A stretch of 49,065 nucleotides of DNA, from assembly GCF_023715445.1 (NCBI RefSeq), contig NZ_JAMBOD010000012.1, forward strand, positions 1 to 49,065, in the 5' to 3' direction. The notes under the pieces are model-generated. The model did not search any database. It saw only the letters and a program-made list of their open reading frames with translations, and was not told where the DNA came from. Shown here piece after piece: positions 24,478-33,171 of this stretch. Positions within the stretch are counted from its first letter, which is position 1. Each line of letters begins with the position of its first letter. This DNA comes from Fictibacillus nanhaiensis. Lineage in GTDB: Bacteria; Bacillota; Bacilli; Bacillales; Fictibacillaceae. Position numbers and translations under genes: made by a program.

Positions 24478-26274
24478 TTAAATAACTCCAGGATGCCACA
24501 TATCATTGATTTCTTTGATCTTTTGAAGCTCACATTTTGGTTTCCGGTCATATGTCAGCAATCCATTTATCTCTTGTTCAACATCTGTTAACTGCGTATA
24601 GCAAAACCCAAATAAAGCTTTGGAACTGTAGACCGCTTCCATGATCCGCCTGTAATCTTCAATAAAATCCTCGGTATTGGTTACAGATGTATATCCCCAG
24701 CCTGAATCGTCTCCTACTTTAAATCCGATTCCGCCGAACTCGGTGAGCAGGATTGGCACTCCCTCGTGCTCAAATCCGTTTGCATAAATCGAACGTCTGG
24801 CAGGTTTGGAAGCTAGAATACCTTCCAACGTCCCAAGGTCTTCTTTGTATTTTTCATACTTTACCGTTTCATTCTTGTTTCCGTGGTTATAGTTATGCAC
24901 CGCACAAATGTCTGTTTTTGTAAGTTCCCAGCCATCATTCGAGATTACAAGCCTTGTCTGATCAAGGGAATGGATAAGATGATACATGGCCAGTGAGTGG
25001 TGCTGCTGCTGGCGGTTATCACGAACATTCGGGATCCCCCAGCTTTCGTTAAGCGGAACCCAGGCAACCACGGATGGATGGTTGTAATCACGCTCAATGA
25101 TTTCGATCCATTCCTTCGTGAGGCGTGCGGCTGCATTCTCGCTGAATGAAGGAGACGCAGCACATTCCCCCCACACCAAGTAGCCAAGCTGGTCAGCCCA
25201 GTATAGGAAACGAGGATCTTCCACCTTTTGATGTTTGCGGCAGCCATTGAATCCTAATTGTTTGGAAAGCTCAATGTCTTTCTTTAAATCTCCATCAGAA
25301 GGAGCCGTGAGAAGACCCTCTGGCCAATATCCCTGGTCCAGTACAAGCTTTTGATAATAGGGACGGTTGTTCAGATAGACCATGCCATTTTCAGTGTGGA
25401 TCTTTCTCATCCCAAAATAGGAATCAATCTTGTCCATTACCTTGCCTTTTTCCATAACCGTTATGTTTACATCAAAAAGATTTGGATTTTCAGGTGTCCA
25501 GTTCCACCCATCATGATGAAAGCCCGTACGGAAAATTTTCTTGTTGTACAGATTGAAGCTTCTTCTGTTGTAACGTTCATGAACCACTACCGTGTCTTTT
25601 ACAATCCCTTCCCCTTTAAATCGGATATCAAATTGTACTTCAGCATCGGTAAGGTCACCCTCTAATTCAAATTCCACACCAATCTCCCCACGGTCTACAT
25701 CAGGAGTAAACCGGAGTTTTGAGATGTGCAACGGATGGATGGCTTCCAACCAGACAGTTTGCCAGATTCCTGTTGTTCGGGTGTACCAGATACCATCAGA
25801 CTCTTCAATCCAATATTGTTTTCCTCTTGGAATCGTTTCATCTGTCGAAGGGTCTTCTACTTTTACGACGACCGTCTGTGTACCCTCTGTCAACTGTTCT
25901 GTAATATCAAAAGAAAAGTTCGTGTTTCCTCCTTCATGAAAACCTACAAATCTCTCATTTATATACACCCATGCACGATAATCAACAGCTCCGAAGTGAA
26001 GGATAACCCGCTTATTCTTCCAATGATCCGGAACGGTAAATTCCCGCTTATACCAAACAAGATCATGAAAAGTTGGGTCTGCAATGCCGCTTCGTTCTGT
26101 CTGATAGGCAAAAGGAACATTGATTTCTTTATCGAACGCTGTACTGTCAGTAAGGAACCATTTTTGTTTCGTTCCTTCGTTTCTGTCATCAAAGGCAAAA
26201 TCCCATACTCCATTCAAGTTTTGCCATTCTTTACGCACTAATTGCGGACGCGGATATTCTTGACGATCCATCAT
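24478..26274 (-). CDS. Glycoside hydrolase family 2 protein (beta-galactosidase/beta-glucuronidase-like)
   Basis: Intracellular retaining glycosidase, 598 aa, no signal peptide. The N-terminal sugar-binding domain starts near YPRPQLVRKEWQNLNGVWDF. An immunoglobulin-like domain follows, then a TIM barrel with the acid/base Glu in NESWG (E410) and the nucleophile Glu in TEFGG (E512), both intact. Its size is near that of beta-glucuronidases, much shorter than LacZ. First position in an operon with galK, galE, galT and galM makes beta-galactosidase activity the likeliest. GGGAGAG before the ATG. Promoter and operator are described separately. Confidence 0.88.
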   Translation of the reverse strand: MMDRQEYPRPQLVRKEWQNLNGVWDFAFDDRNEGTKQKWFLTDSTAFDKEINVPFAYQTERSGIADPTFHDLVWYKREFTVPDHWKNKRVILHFGAVDYRAWVYINERFVGFHEGGNTNFSFDITEQLTEGTQTVVVKVEDPSTDETIPRGKQYWIEESDGIWYTRTTGIWQTVWLEAIHPLHISKLRFTPDVDRGEIGVEFELEGDLTDAEVQFDIRFKGEGIVKDTVVVHERYNRRSFNLYNKKIFRTGFHHDGWNWTPENPNLFDVNITVMEKGKVMDKIDSYFGMRKIHTENGMVYLNNRPYYQKLVLDQGYWPEGLLTAPSDGDLKKDIELSKQLGFNGCRKHQKVEDPRFLYWADQLGYLVWGECAASPSFSENAAARLTKEWIEIIERDYNHPSVVAWVPLNESWGIPNVRDNRQQQHHSLAMYHLIHSLDQTRLVISNDGWELTKTDICAVHNYNHGNKNETVKYEKYKEDLGTLEGILASKPARRSIYANGFEHEGVPILLTEFGGIGFKVGDDSGWGYTSVTNTEDFIEDYRRIMEAVYSSKALFGFCYTQLTDVEQEINGLLTYDRKPKCELQKIKEINDMWHPGVI

Positions 26275-26311
26275 GATATCTCTCCCTTTTTAGGCCTTAT
26301 AATCGCACTCG

Positions 26312-26383
26312 TGAAAACGCTTTACATTCATTTTAGTAGAAGGGTAAAATAGCGTCAATGTTTTTACTAAAATTTTAACTAAA
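26312..26383 (-). promoter_or_regulatory. Promoter, LacI-type operator and AT element of the GH2-gal operon
   Basis: On the minus strand, -35 TTGACG (26353-26358), a 17-bp spacer and -10 TAAAAT (26330-26335) form a strong sigma-A promoter. An operator-like TGTAAAGCGTTTTCA (26312-26326), centred on a CG as for LacI/CcpA proteins, lies just downstream of the -10. A 22-bp AT-rich element (26362-26383) just upstream of the -35 is identical to 33029-33050 in front of the ABC operon. Confidence 0.75.
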
Positions 26384-26399
26384 TATTTAACTCAATTCA

Positions 26400-26428
26400 T
26401 TGTGTATCGACTATCACTTCGATAAAAT
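26400..26428 (+). promoter_or_regulatory. Promoter of the GH43 lipoprotein gene
   Basis: -35 TTGTGT (26400-26405), 17-bp spacer, -10 TAAAAT (26423-26428). It is divergent from the GH2 promoter, and the shared AT element lies between the two. Confidence 0.6.
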
Positions 26429-26477
26429 GACAATATAAGCATTTGTTTGAATTTTCTAAGAAATAGGAGGTTTTTAC

Positions 26478-27512
26478 TTGAAACTAGCAAAAAAGCTGCT
26501 GCCCTTCGTTGCAGCAAGCCTTGTGTTCATTAACGCCTGTTCCAATGATGAGGCCGACAGCGGCAAACCAACATTTCAAAACCCAGTGTTTGAACCTGTG
26601 CTTGCCGATCCTTCCATCATTAAGGGGCAAGACGGAAACTATTATGCGTATGGCACCGAGGATGATTGGGGTGATGGTGAAGGAGCAAAATACATTCCTA
26701 TCTTAAAATCTTCTAATCTGACAGACTGGAAATATGTCGGGAACGCCTTTACAGACAAAGACCGTCCAACGTGGAAACAGGGTGGTTTATGGGCTCCGGA
26801 TATCCAGCGCTATAACGGGAAGTATTATCTCTATTACTCTCTCTCTACGTGGGGAGACTTCGATCCTGGTATTGGTGTAGCTACGAGTGATTCTCCAGAA
26901 GGTCCTTTTGAGGATCACGGGCAGGTGTTCAGAAGCAGTGAAATTGGTGTGGAGAATTCCATTGATCCCTTCTTTATCGAGGATAACGGCGTTCCTTATT
27001 TATTCTGGGGAAGCTTTCATGGTATTTATGGTGTTGGACTCTCAGAAGACGGGATGAAACCAAAAGGTGAACCTTTTCAAGTTGCCGGAAATGCCTATGA
27101 GGCGCCATACATCATCAAACGCGATGGTTATTACTACTTCTTCGGATCTCTCGGATCATGCTGTGAAGGTGAAAATAGCACATACAGGGTTTCTGTTGCC
27201 AGGTCTAAATCTATAAAAGGGCCTTATGTTGATAAAAAGGGAGTGGATATTCTCGTATCTGAAGGAACACCTGTTTTAACAAGAGGAGAACAATTTGTTG
27301 GACCCGGGCACAATGCAATCGTTACGGATGACAAGGATAAAGACTGGATCATCTATCACGCCATCGACAAAAATAAACCCAAGCTGGATAACGGCGCAAC
27401 TCGCCGCCCTCTTCTCATCGATCCCATCATTTGGAACGAAGGCTGGCCTAGCGTAAAAGACTTCGTTCCTGGGAAAGGAATGCAGACCCCACCTTCCATC
27501 CATAAAAAATGA
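26478..27512 (+). CDS. Glycoside hydrolase family 43 lipoprotein
   Basis: Cell-surface five-bladed beta-propeller glycosidase of 344 aa. TTG start with AGGAGG 7 nt upstream. Lipobox FINAC gives a lipid-anchored Cys21. The three GH43 carboxylates are present: base Asp44 in LADPS, Asp163 in SIDPFF and acid Glu208 in YEAPY. Family members act on arabinan, xylan or galactan side chains, and the subfamily cannot be fixed by eye. It stands divergently from the GH2-gal operon and probably trims the polysaccharide outside the cell to feed the importer encoded to the right. Confidence 0.88.
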   Translation: MKLAKKLLPFVAASLVFINACSNDEADSGKPTFQNPVFEPVLADPSIIKGQDGNYYAYGTEDDWGDGEGAKYIPILKSSNLTDWKYVGNAFTDKDRPTWKQGGLWAPDIQRYNGKYYLYYSLSTWGDFDPGIGVATSDSPEGPFEDHGQVFRSSEIGVENSIDPFFIEDNGVPYLFWGSFHGIYGVGLSEDGMKPKGEPFQVAGNAYEAPYIIKRDGYYYFFGSLGSCCEGENSTYRVSVARSKSIKGPYVDKKGVDILVSEGTPVLTRGEQFVGPGHNAIVTDDKDKDWIIYHAIDKNKPKLDNGATRRPLLIDPIIWNEGWPSVKDFVPGKGMQTPPSIHKK

Positions 27513-27557
27513 TCATTCGGCAGTAAAAAAAGGTGGCTATAAAATAAAATCACAATT

Positions 27558-27714
27558 CTATGAACCAAAGTCGAAAGGCTATGAACCAAACCAGACAGTC
27601 TATGAATCAAACAGTGAACTCTATGAACCAAACAGTGAACTCTATGAACCAAACGTTTTTCTATGAACCAAAATGGATACTCTATGAACCAAAACTGCAG
27701 TCCTATGAACCAAA
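27558..27714 (-). repeat. Phased word array v (TTTGGTTCATAG-type, 8 units)
   Basis: On the plus strand CTATGAACCAAA starts at 27558, 27579, 27600, 27621, 27642, 27661, 27682 and 27703: steps of 21, 21, 21, 21, 19, 21 and 21 bp. The reverse complement is the same word as in arrays iii and iv, so this array is inverted relative to them. Because 21 is a multiple of 3, it reads as a repetitive open frame, but there is no ribosome binding site. Confidence 0.92.
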
Positions 27715-27726
27715 CACCCTTACACA

Positions 27727-27763
27727 TAAAAAGAAGGTGCCTCATTTATGAGCCACCCTCTTT

Positions 27764-27765
<2 letters not shown>
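27727..27765. terminator. Bidirectional terminator between GH43 lipoprotein and LacI genes
   Basis: AAAAAGAAGGTG-CTCAT pairs with ATGAG-CACCCTCTTTTT, with small mismatches. It reaches the lacI-type stop codon and has A- and T-runs on both sides. Confidence 0.75.
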
Positions 27766-28756
<991 letters not shown>

Positions 28757-28778
28757 TCATCTCTTTTTGCTTTTAAAA

Positions 28779-29726
28779 CTAATCTTTTATAATCACAATT
28801 CCGTTTTCGATTTCTTCTACTTGTATAAAAAGCGGTCTTTCGCTTCCATGTGGTGTATCAGGATAATGCGTACAGATATAAAGCTGTCCCTTTAAATCAC
28901 GAAACAAACTAGAATGCCCGGCGTTCCGGTCCAGAAGCAGCTTCTTATCGTGTGTCCATTCCCCTTCTATCATGCCATTAGCAGACCTGGCCACTGCAAC
29001 CGTGTATCCGCCAAGGCCAGCATCCCCGTAGTTCGGAACAGAGTAGCTTGACCAGAGCATGACAAGCTCACCGTTTTGGGCTTTGTACATAAATGGCGCA
29101 TCTGTTAAGTAGCCTGTTTTCTCAATACGCGGATCACCAAAATGTCTGATCCACGGCATTTTGGCTGCGTTTAGGATCTCGATTGGTTCACCATATGAGT
29201 ATTTTAAATCGTCACTCAAGCGAAGGGCTTTGATTCTTCCCTCATAAATTTCCGTCCATTCATGACAATAGATGATCCACTTTTGTCCCTCACTGTCTTC
29301 ATAATACGTTCCATCCAGGCATTCGGAATCAAGAGGCGTTACGGGCCCTTCACTGTGCGGAACATAGGGTCCAGCCGGGTGATCAGCAACCAATATACCG
29401 GTTCCTCGATGCTCGCCAATTCCGCCTTTGAACGAGGCAAACATAAAATATCGTCCACTAATCTCAAATACTTCAGGCGCCCAGTAATGTCTTACTCCCC
29501 AGAATCCTTTTGGAGGCTGGAACGCCACAAAAGGTCCTTCCCAGTCAACAAGGTTATCACTGCAGTATACCTCAAAAATGGGGTCCTTGTCTCCGCATCC
29601 ATCAGCAAAGGTCGTTCCGAACAAATAGTACCTGTTCTCTTTCCGGGAAGTGAAAACAAAAGGATCTCTCATATGAATATCGTCAGTTTTTACTCTTTTT
29701 ATTGTACGAAATCCTGGTTTCATCAT
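28779..29726 (-). CDS. Glycoside hydrolase family 43 protein, intracellular
   Basis: 315 aa, no signal peptide, beta-propeller repeats throughout. The GH43 base Asp is in HMRDPF (D21) and a second carboxylate in CLDGTY (D138). The position of the general acid, normally Glu in an E-G/A-P motif, reads LTDAPF here (D209), a Glu-to-Asp change that some uncharacterised GH43 groups may share. It probably acts on oligosaccharide imported by the adjacent ABC system. GGAGAGT precedes two adjacent ATGs, and the second (29723) has the better spacing. Confidence 0.82.
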   Translation of the reverse strand: MMKPGFRTIKRVKTDDIHMRDPFVFTSRKENRYYLFGTTFADGCGDKDPIFEVYCSDNLVDWEGPFVAFQPPKGFWGVRHYWAPEVFEISGRYFMFASFKGGIGEHRGTGILVADHPAGPYVPHSEGPVTPLDSECLDGTYYEDSEGQKWIIYCHEWTEIYEGRIKALRLSDDLKYSYGEPIEILNAAKMPWIRHFGDPRIEKTGYLTDAPFMYKAQNGELVMLWSSYSVPNYGDAGLGGYTVAVARSANGMIEGEWTHDKKLLLDRNAGHSSLFRDLKGQLYICTHYPDTPHGSERPLFIQVEEIENGIVIIKD

Positions 29727-29790
29727 ACTCTCCAGTTCATTATATTTGTTTTTACAGAATTAATAAAACATCTGATAAAGACGAACGGAA

Positions 29791-30621
29791 TTACTTAATC
29801 CCTGTGTTCGTTACACTTTTTACGATATATTTGTTTGCGATCAGGAAGACAATGATGGCCGGAATTGTGGCGATAACCGTTGAAGCCATCATTTTTGCCG
29901 GATTAACGAAGTTTGCACCCTGGATTAACGTAGCAATCCCAAGTGTGATGGTTTTCATATCATTCGAGTTCGTGACCAGTGATGGCCATAGAAAATCGTT
30001 ATAAATCCCAAGGAATGTAATCACTCCAAGTGTCATGGCTACTGGTTTAATCGACGGAAAAATAACATGATACAAGATCTGCCACTGTGTTGCACCATCG
30101 ATGTAAGCCGCTTCCTCCAGATCTTTAGGAAACGAGATCAGGAAATTGTACATTAAAAACACACCCATGGTACTCGCTGTATATGGCAGAATTAGCGGAA
30201 CATACGTATCGAGAAGACCTGCCGTTTTGAACATGTAGAACGCAGGGAACAACGTAACGATTCCCGGAATGGCAAGCGCTGCAAATACCATTCCCATAAT
30301 CATTTTCTTCCCTGGTACTTTCAGTCTGGCCAATGAATAGGCTGCCAAGATATCAACAATGACGACCAGCACCGTCCCAACAGCTGTAATGAAGGCCGTA
30401 TTGAACAGCCATCTTAAAATAGGAGCTTCCGAAACGGATGAGAAAACGCTCAAATAATTTTCCATTGTCCAGGCAGATGGGAGTATGCTTGAACTTGCCA
30501 TGGATTCGCTTAGCGTTTTAAAAGATGTAAACACCATCCAGACCAAAGGCAGCAGGAACAAAAACGCAATGATGGTTGCCACTATTAAGATTGGAAGGCT
30601 TTTTCGCGTTGATTTTTTCAT
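29791..30621 (-). CDS. Carbohydrate ABC transporter permease (MalG-type), system 1
   Basis: Second membrane subunit of a CUT1 sugar importer. 276 aa with six transmembrane helices and the EAA loop EEAAYIDGATQWQILYHV that contacts the ATPase. I chose the ATG at 30621 (MKKSTRKSL): AAAGGAAGTG lies upstream, and the longer frame would include that site. 14 nt after the MalF-type gene. Confidence 0.92.
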   Translation of the reverse strand: MKKSTRKSLPILIVATIIAFLFLLPLVWMVFTSFKTLSESMASSSILPSAWTMENYLSVFSSVSEAPILRWLFNTAFITAVGTVLVVIVDILAAYSLARLKVPGKKMIMGMVFAALAIPGIVTLFPAFYMFKTAGLLDTYVPLILPYTASTMGVFLMYNFLISFPKDLEEAAYIDGATQWQILYHVIFPSIKPVAMTLGVITFLGIYNDFLWPSLVTNSNDMKTITLGIATLIQGANFVNPAKMMASTVIATIPAIIVFLIANKYIVKSVTNTGIK

Positions 30622-30635
30622 CTTTGTCACTTCCT

Positions 30636-31532
30636 TTACTCTTTGTTCCGATAAGAAAGCCAATATTGAAAAACAATTATGACCATCATGATAAGTCCCA
30701 TAATAATGGCCATTGCTGAACCGATCCCAAGCTGGTTCATACCGAACACAGAAGTTTGGATATTCATGATAAGCGAGTTGGTGGATTGCTCTGGCCCTCC
30801 GCCAGTGATCAATTTTGTTTGTCCATAAAGGTTAAAGGAAGCAATCACCGTCATGATGATGATAAAAAAGGCAACATTACGGATCTGTGGCCAAGTGACC
30901 GAGATGAACTTAGAGAACGCTCCAGCCCCGTCCAAATCTGCTGCTTCATATAAAGCCACATCTACTTCATCCAATGCATTGATAAACAGCATCATATTAA
31001 AACCAATGGTCCACCAGACTGTCGTAATCAGGATGGTTAACCAGGCGTAAGGCTGTTCACCCAGCCAGTTGATCGGCTCCCTTATGATCCCTATGGACTC
31101 TAGAACATTATTAAAATAACCGCCATTTCCGTTAAACAGCCAAAGGAAAATAGCAGATACCGCTGTTACGGATATTGAATAAGAGATAAAGAAAATCGTA
31201 CGGTAAATCGGCTTAAATCTTTTTGGCAGATTATCAATGACTAACGCCAAGCCGAGACTGATTAGAACAAGCGGCGGAACACTGATCACAACAAAATATA
31301 AAGTGTTTTTCAAGCCTTTCATAAAAAGGTCATAGTATAGAGTGCCAGGAGTAAGAATAGACTTATAGTTTTCCAGGCTAACAAACCCCAAATTTCCGGA
31401 AGAAACATTCCAGTTATGAAGACTGATCCAAACACCCAATCCAAGTGGAAGCGCCCAAAACAGCAAAAAGAATACAACAAATGGGGATACCATAAGTATG
31501 GACCAAATTTTATGGGAAGCTCCTTTATACAT
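30636..31532 (-). CDS. Carbohydrate ABC transporter permease (MalF-type), system 1
   Basis: First membrane subunit of the importer, about 298 aa, six transmembrane helices, EAA loop YEAADLDGAGAFSKFISV. GGAGGT lies 5 nt before the ATG at 31532. An ATG 24 nt further up (31556) also has a GAGAGG site, so the exact start is uncertain. No ATPase gene is in the operon, so a shared MsmX-type ATPase encoded elsewhere is assumed. Confidence 0.9.
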   Translation of the reverse strand: MYKGASHKIWSILMVSPFVVFFLLFWALPLGLGVWISLHNWNVSSGNLGFVSLENYKSILTPGTLYYDLFMKGLKNTLYFVVISVPPLVLISLGLALVIDNLPKRFKPIYRTIFFISYSISVTAVSAIFLWLFNGNGGYFNNVLESIGIIREPINWLGEQPYAWLTILITTVWWTIGFNMMLFINALDEVDVALYEAADLDGAGAFSKFISVTWPQIRNVAFFIIIMTVIASFNLYGQTKLITGGGPEQSTNSLIMNIQTSVFGMNQLGIGSAMAIIMGLIMMVIIVFQYWLSYRNKE

Positions 31533-31597
31533 CTTGACCTCCATCCGAAAGAACATGTTGTCCTCTCTCTGTTTCTGAGTAATTCTTTTTATAAATG

Positions 31598-31632
31598 AAG
31601 AGTGGCTGCCTTAAAAAGGCGAATCCACTCTT
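31598..31632 (-). promoter_or_regulatory. Intercistronic stem-loop between binding protein and permease genes
   Basis: AAGAGTGG (31598-31605) pairs with CCACTCTT (31625-31632). It lies between the binding-protein stop and the first permease. Such hairpins usually stabilise the binding-protein part of the mRNA and reduce downstream expression. Confidence 0.6.
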
Positions 31633-31657
31633 TATTTTTTTCTTACTAATTCTGTTA

Positions 31658-32932
31658 TTATTTTTTTGGAGCAGTCGCTGCTACTTGTTCAGCAAGTTTT
31701 GTCGCTTTTTCAAGTTCTTTCATTAAATCTTTTTTAGTAAAATTCTCCGTTGTTACGAGTTTACTAAATACCGTCTCGTTCATGTATCGTATTTGCTCCC
31801 CGAATTGGTAAACCTGTGGAGGGCTTACATAGTTTTCAAACTGCTTTGAGTTCTGGTAGGCAATCTGATACTTTTCTTGCTCCGCTTCAATTTTCTCAAG
31901 TGTAGCAAGGTGAACCGGAGCTTGTCCGCCGTCCGCCCAGTTGATGAGGTTCTCAGGCGTAAACATGAACTTTAAGTATTCCGCAATTCCTTCTTTTACT
32001 TTTTCATCCTCTACTTTTGCAGAAAGAGCAATGGTATGTGCATTTCCGTAAGAAGCAAGTTCAGAACCGATCTGCGGAATTGGAGCAACACCAAGCTTAT
32101 CGGCATATTTTTCTTTTGCAGCACCATAGAACCAAGGTCCAGTAAGTGCTACTGCAGTCTGATAAGCCTTTCCTTCTTTCGCTTCTTTCATGAAGGTCTG
32201 GAACTCGCCATCAAGGCCTAGCTTAGGAGGGGATACTTTGTCTTCCCACACCATATCGTGGAACTGCATCAATGCATCCGCATATTTATCTTGTGCAAAG
32301 TTTAATTTTTCTCCATCTTTTAAATCAACGCCGTTTTGTGCAGCAATCATGAGCATGTAGAATTCTACTAATCCGCTTGATGGAACACCAAGCGCATAAA
32401 GGTCTTCGCTTTGAGCTTGAAGCTTCGTATTGAGAGATTTTAAATCTTCATATGTCTTTGGAGCTTCAGCAATCAAATCTTTATTGTAGAACATGGTTAA
32501 AGGGTGAATATCAAGTGGAACCGCATACATTCCACCTTCAAGTTTAGCAATATCTAACCCAGCCTGGTGAAAATCAGATTCTTTTATTCCCGCCTTTTCA
32601 ATGACAGGACCAATATCCTGGATAAGACCGTCTTGTTTATATGTTTCAAGGTTGTTTCCATGGATGACGACAAGATCATAATTACCTGATTTGAACTTGG
32701 TATAGTGGTCTTTTTCTTGTAATTCCGTAACCACATATTTGTCTTGAGAAGCATTGAAGGCTTTTGTGATCTTTTTCATATAAGCACCGTCTCCGCCAGT
32801 AAAACCGTTAATAAAGGAAATCTTAATCTTTCCATCTTCAGTCTTTTCAGGACCAGATGAAGAGCCGTTCGAACAGCCAGCCAGCAACAGAAAAACCGAA
32901 ACTACTAAAGCCAAAAACTTCGTAAATTTCAT
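31658..32932 (-). CDS. Sugar-binding lipoprotein of ABC importer, system 1
   Basis: Extracellular solute-binding protein family 1, 424 aa, tethered by the lipobox LLAGC (Cys20). Typical features are the motif SFINGFTGGDGAYMKK near the N-terminus and GPWFYGAAKEKY in the middle. First gene of an operon with two permeases, an intracellular GH43 and a LacI-type regulator. The ligand is probably an oligosaccharide containing galactose, arabinose or xylose, inferred from the neighbours only. Confidence 0.92.
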   Translation of the reverse strand: MKFTKFLALVVSVFLLLAGCSNGSSSGPEKTEDGKIKISFINGFTGGDGAYMKKITKAFNASQDKYVVTELQEKDHYTKFKSGNYDLVVIHGNNLETYKQDGLIQDIGPVIEKAGIKESDFHQAGLDIAKLEGGMYAVPLDIHPLTMFYNKDLIAEAPKTYEDLKSLNTKLQAQSEDLYALGVPSSGLVEFYMLMIAAQNGVDLKDGEKLNFAQDKYADALMQFHDMVWEDKVSPPKLGLDGEFQTFMKEAKEGKAYQTAVALTGPWFYGAAKEKYADKLGVAPIPQIGSELASYGNAHTIALSAKVEDEKVKEGIAEYLKFMFTPENLINWADGGQAPVHLATLEKIEAEQEKYQIAYQNSKQFENYVSPPQVYQFGEQIRYMNETVFSKLVTTENFTKKDLMKELEKATKLAEQVAATAPKK

Positions 32933-32975
32933 GAATCGTTTCCCCTTTCATTTTCCCTCTTTGTTAGCACTCGCA

Positions 32976-33050
32976 TGAAAGCGCCTTCAAGAAAATACTA
33001 TAACACTACGAATTATCAGTCAATTATTTTTTACTAAAATTTTAACTAAA
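32976..33050 (-). promoter_or_regulatory. Promoter, CG-centred operator and AT element of ABC importer operon 1
   Basis: On the minus strand -35 TTGACT (33018-33023), 17-bp spacer, -10 TAGTAT (32995-33000). Operator TGAAAGCGCCTTCA (plus strand 32976-32989) lies just downstream, as in the GH2 promoter. The 22-bp AT element at 33029-33050 is identical to 26362-26383. Confidence 0.75.
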
Positions 33051-33120
33051 ATTTTTAGATATACTTTTAGTATGCAATTTGCAAATTAAAGTGCGCATTA
33101 TGGATGTAGCCAAACCATAA

Positions 33121-33152
33121 TAAAAAGACCCAAGAAACCCTTGGGTCTTTTT
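33121..33152. terminator. Terminator of the GH92 operon
   Basis: AAAAAGACCCAAG pairs with CTTGGGTCTTTTT around a short loop, usable from both strands, 20 nt past the GH92 stop. Confidence 0.9.
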
Positions 33153-33171
33153 CGATTCATGACTTAGATTG

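Noticed and set aside
27558-27751. Repetitive open frame MNQSRKAMNQTRQS over array v as a small repeat protein
   Set aside because: The frame is open only because 21 is a multiple of 3. There is no ribosome binding site, the 19-bp step breaks the repeat frame, and the same architecture elsewhere is not open.
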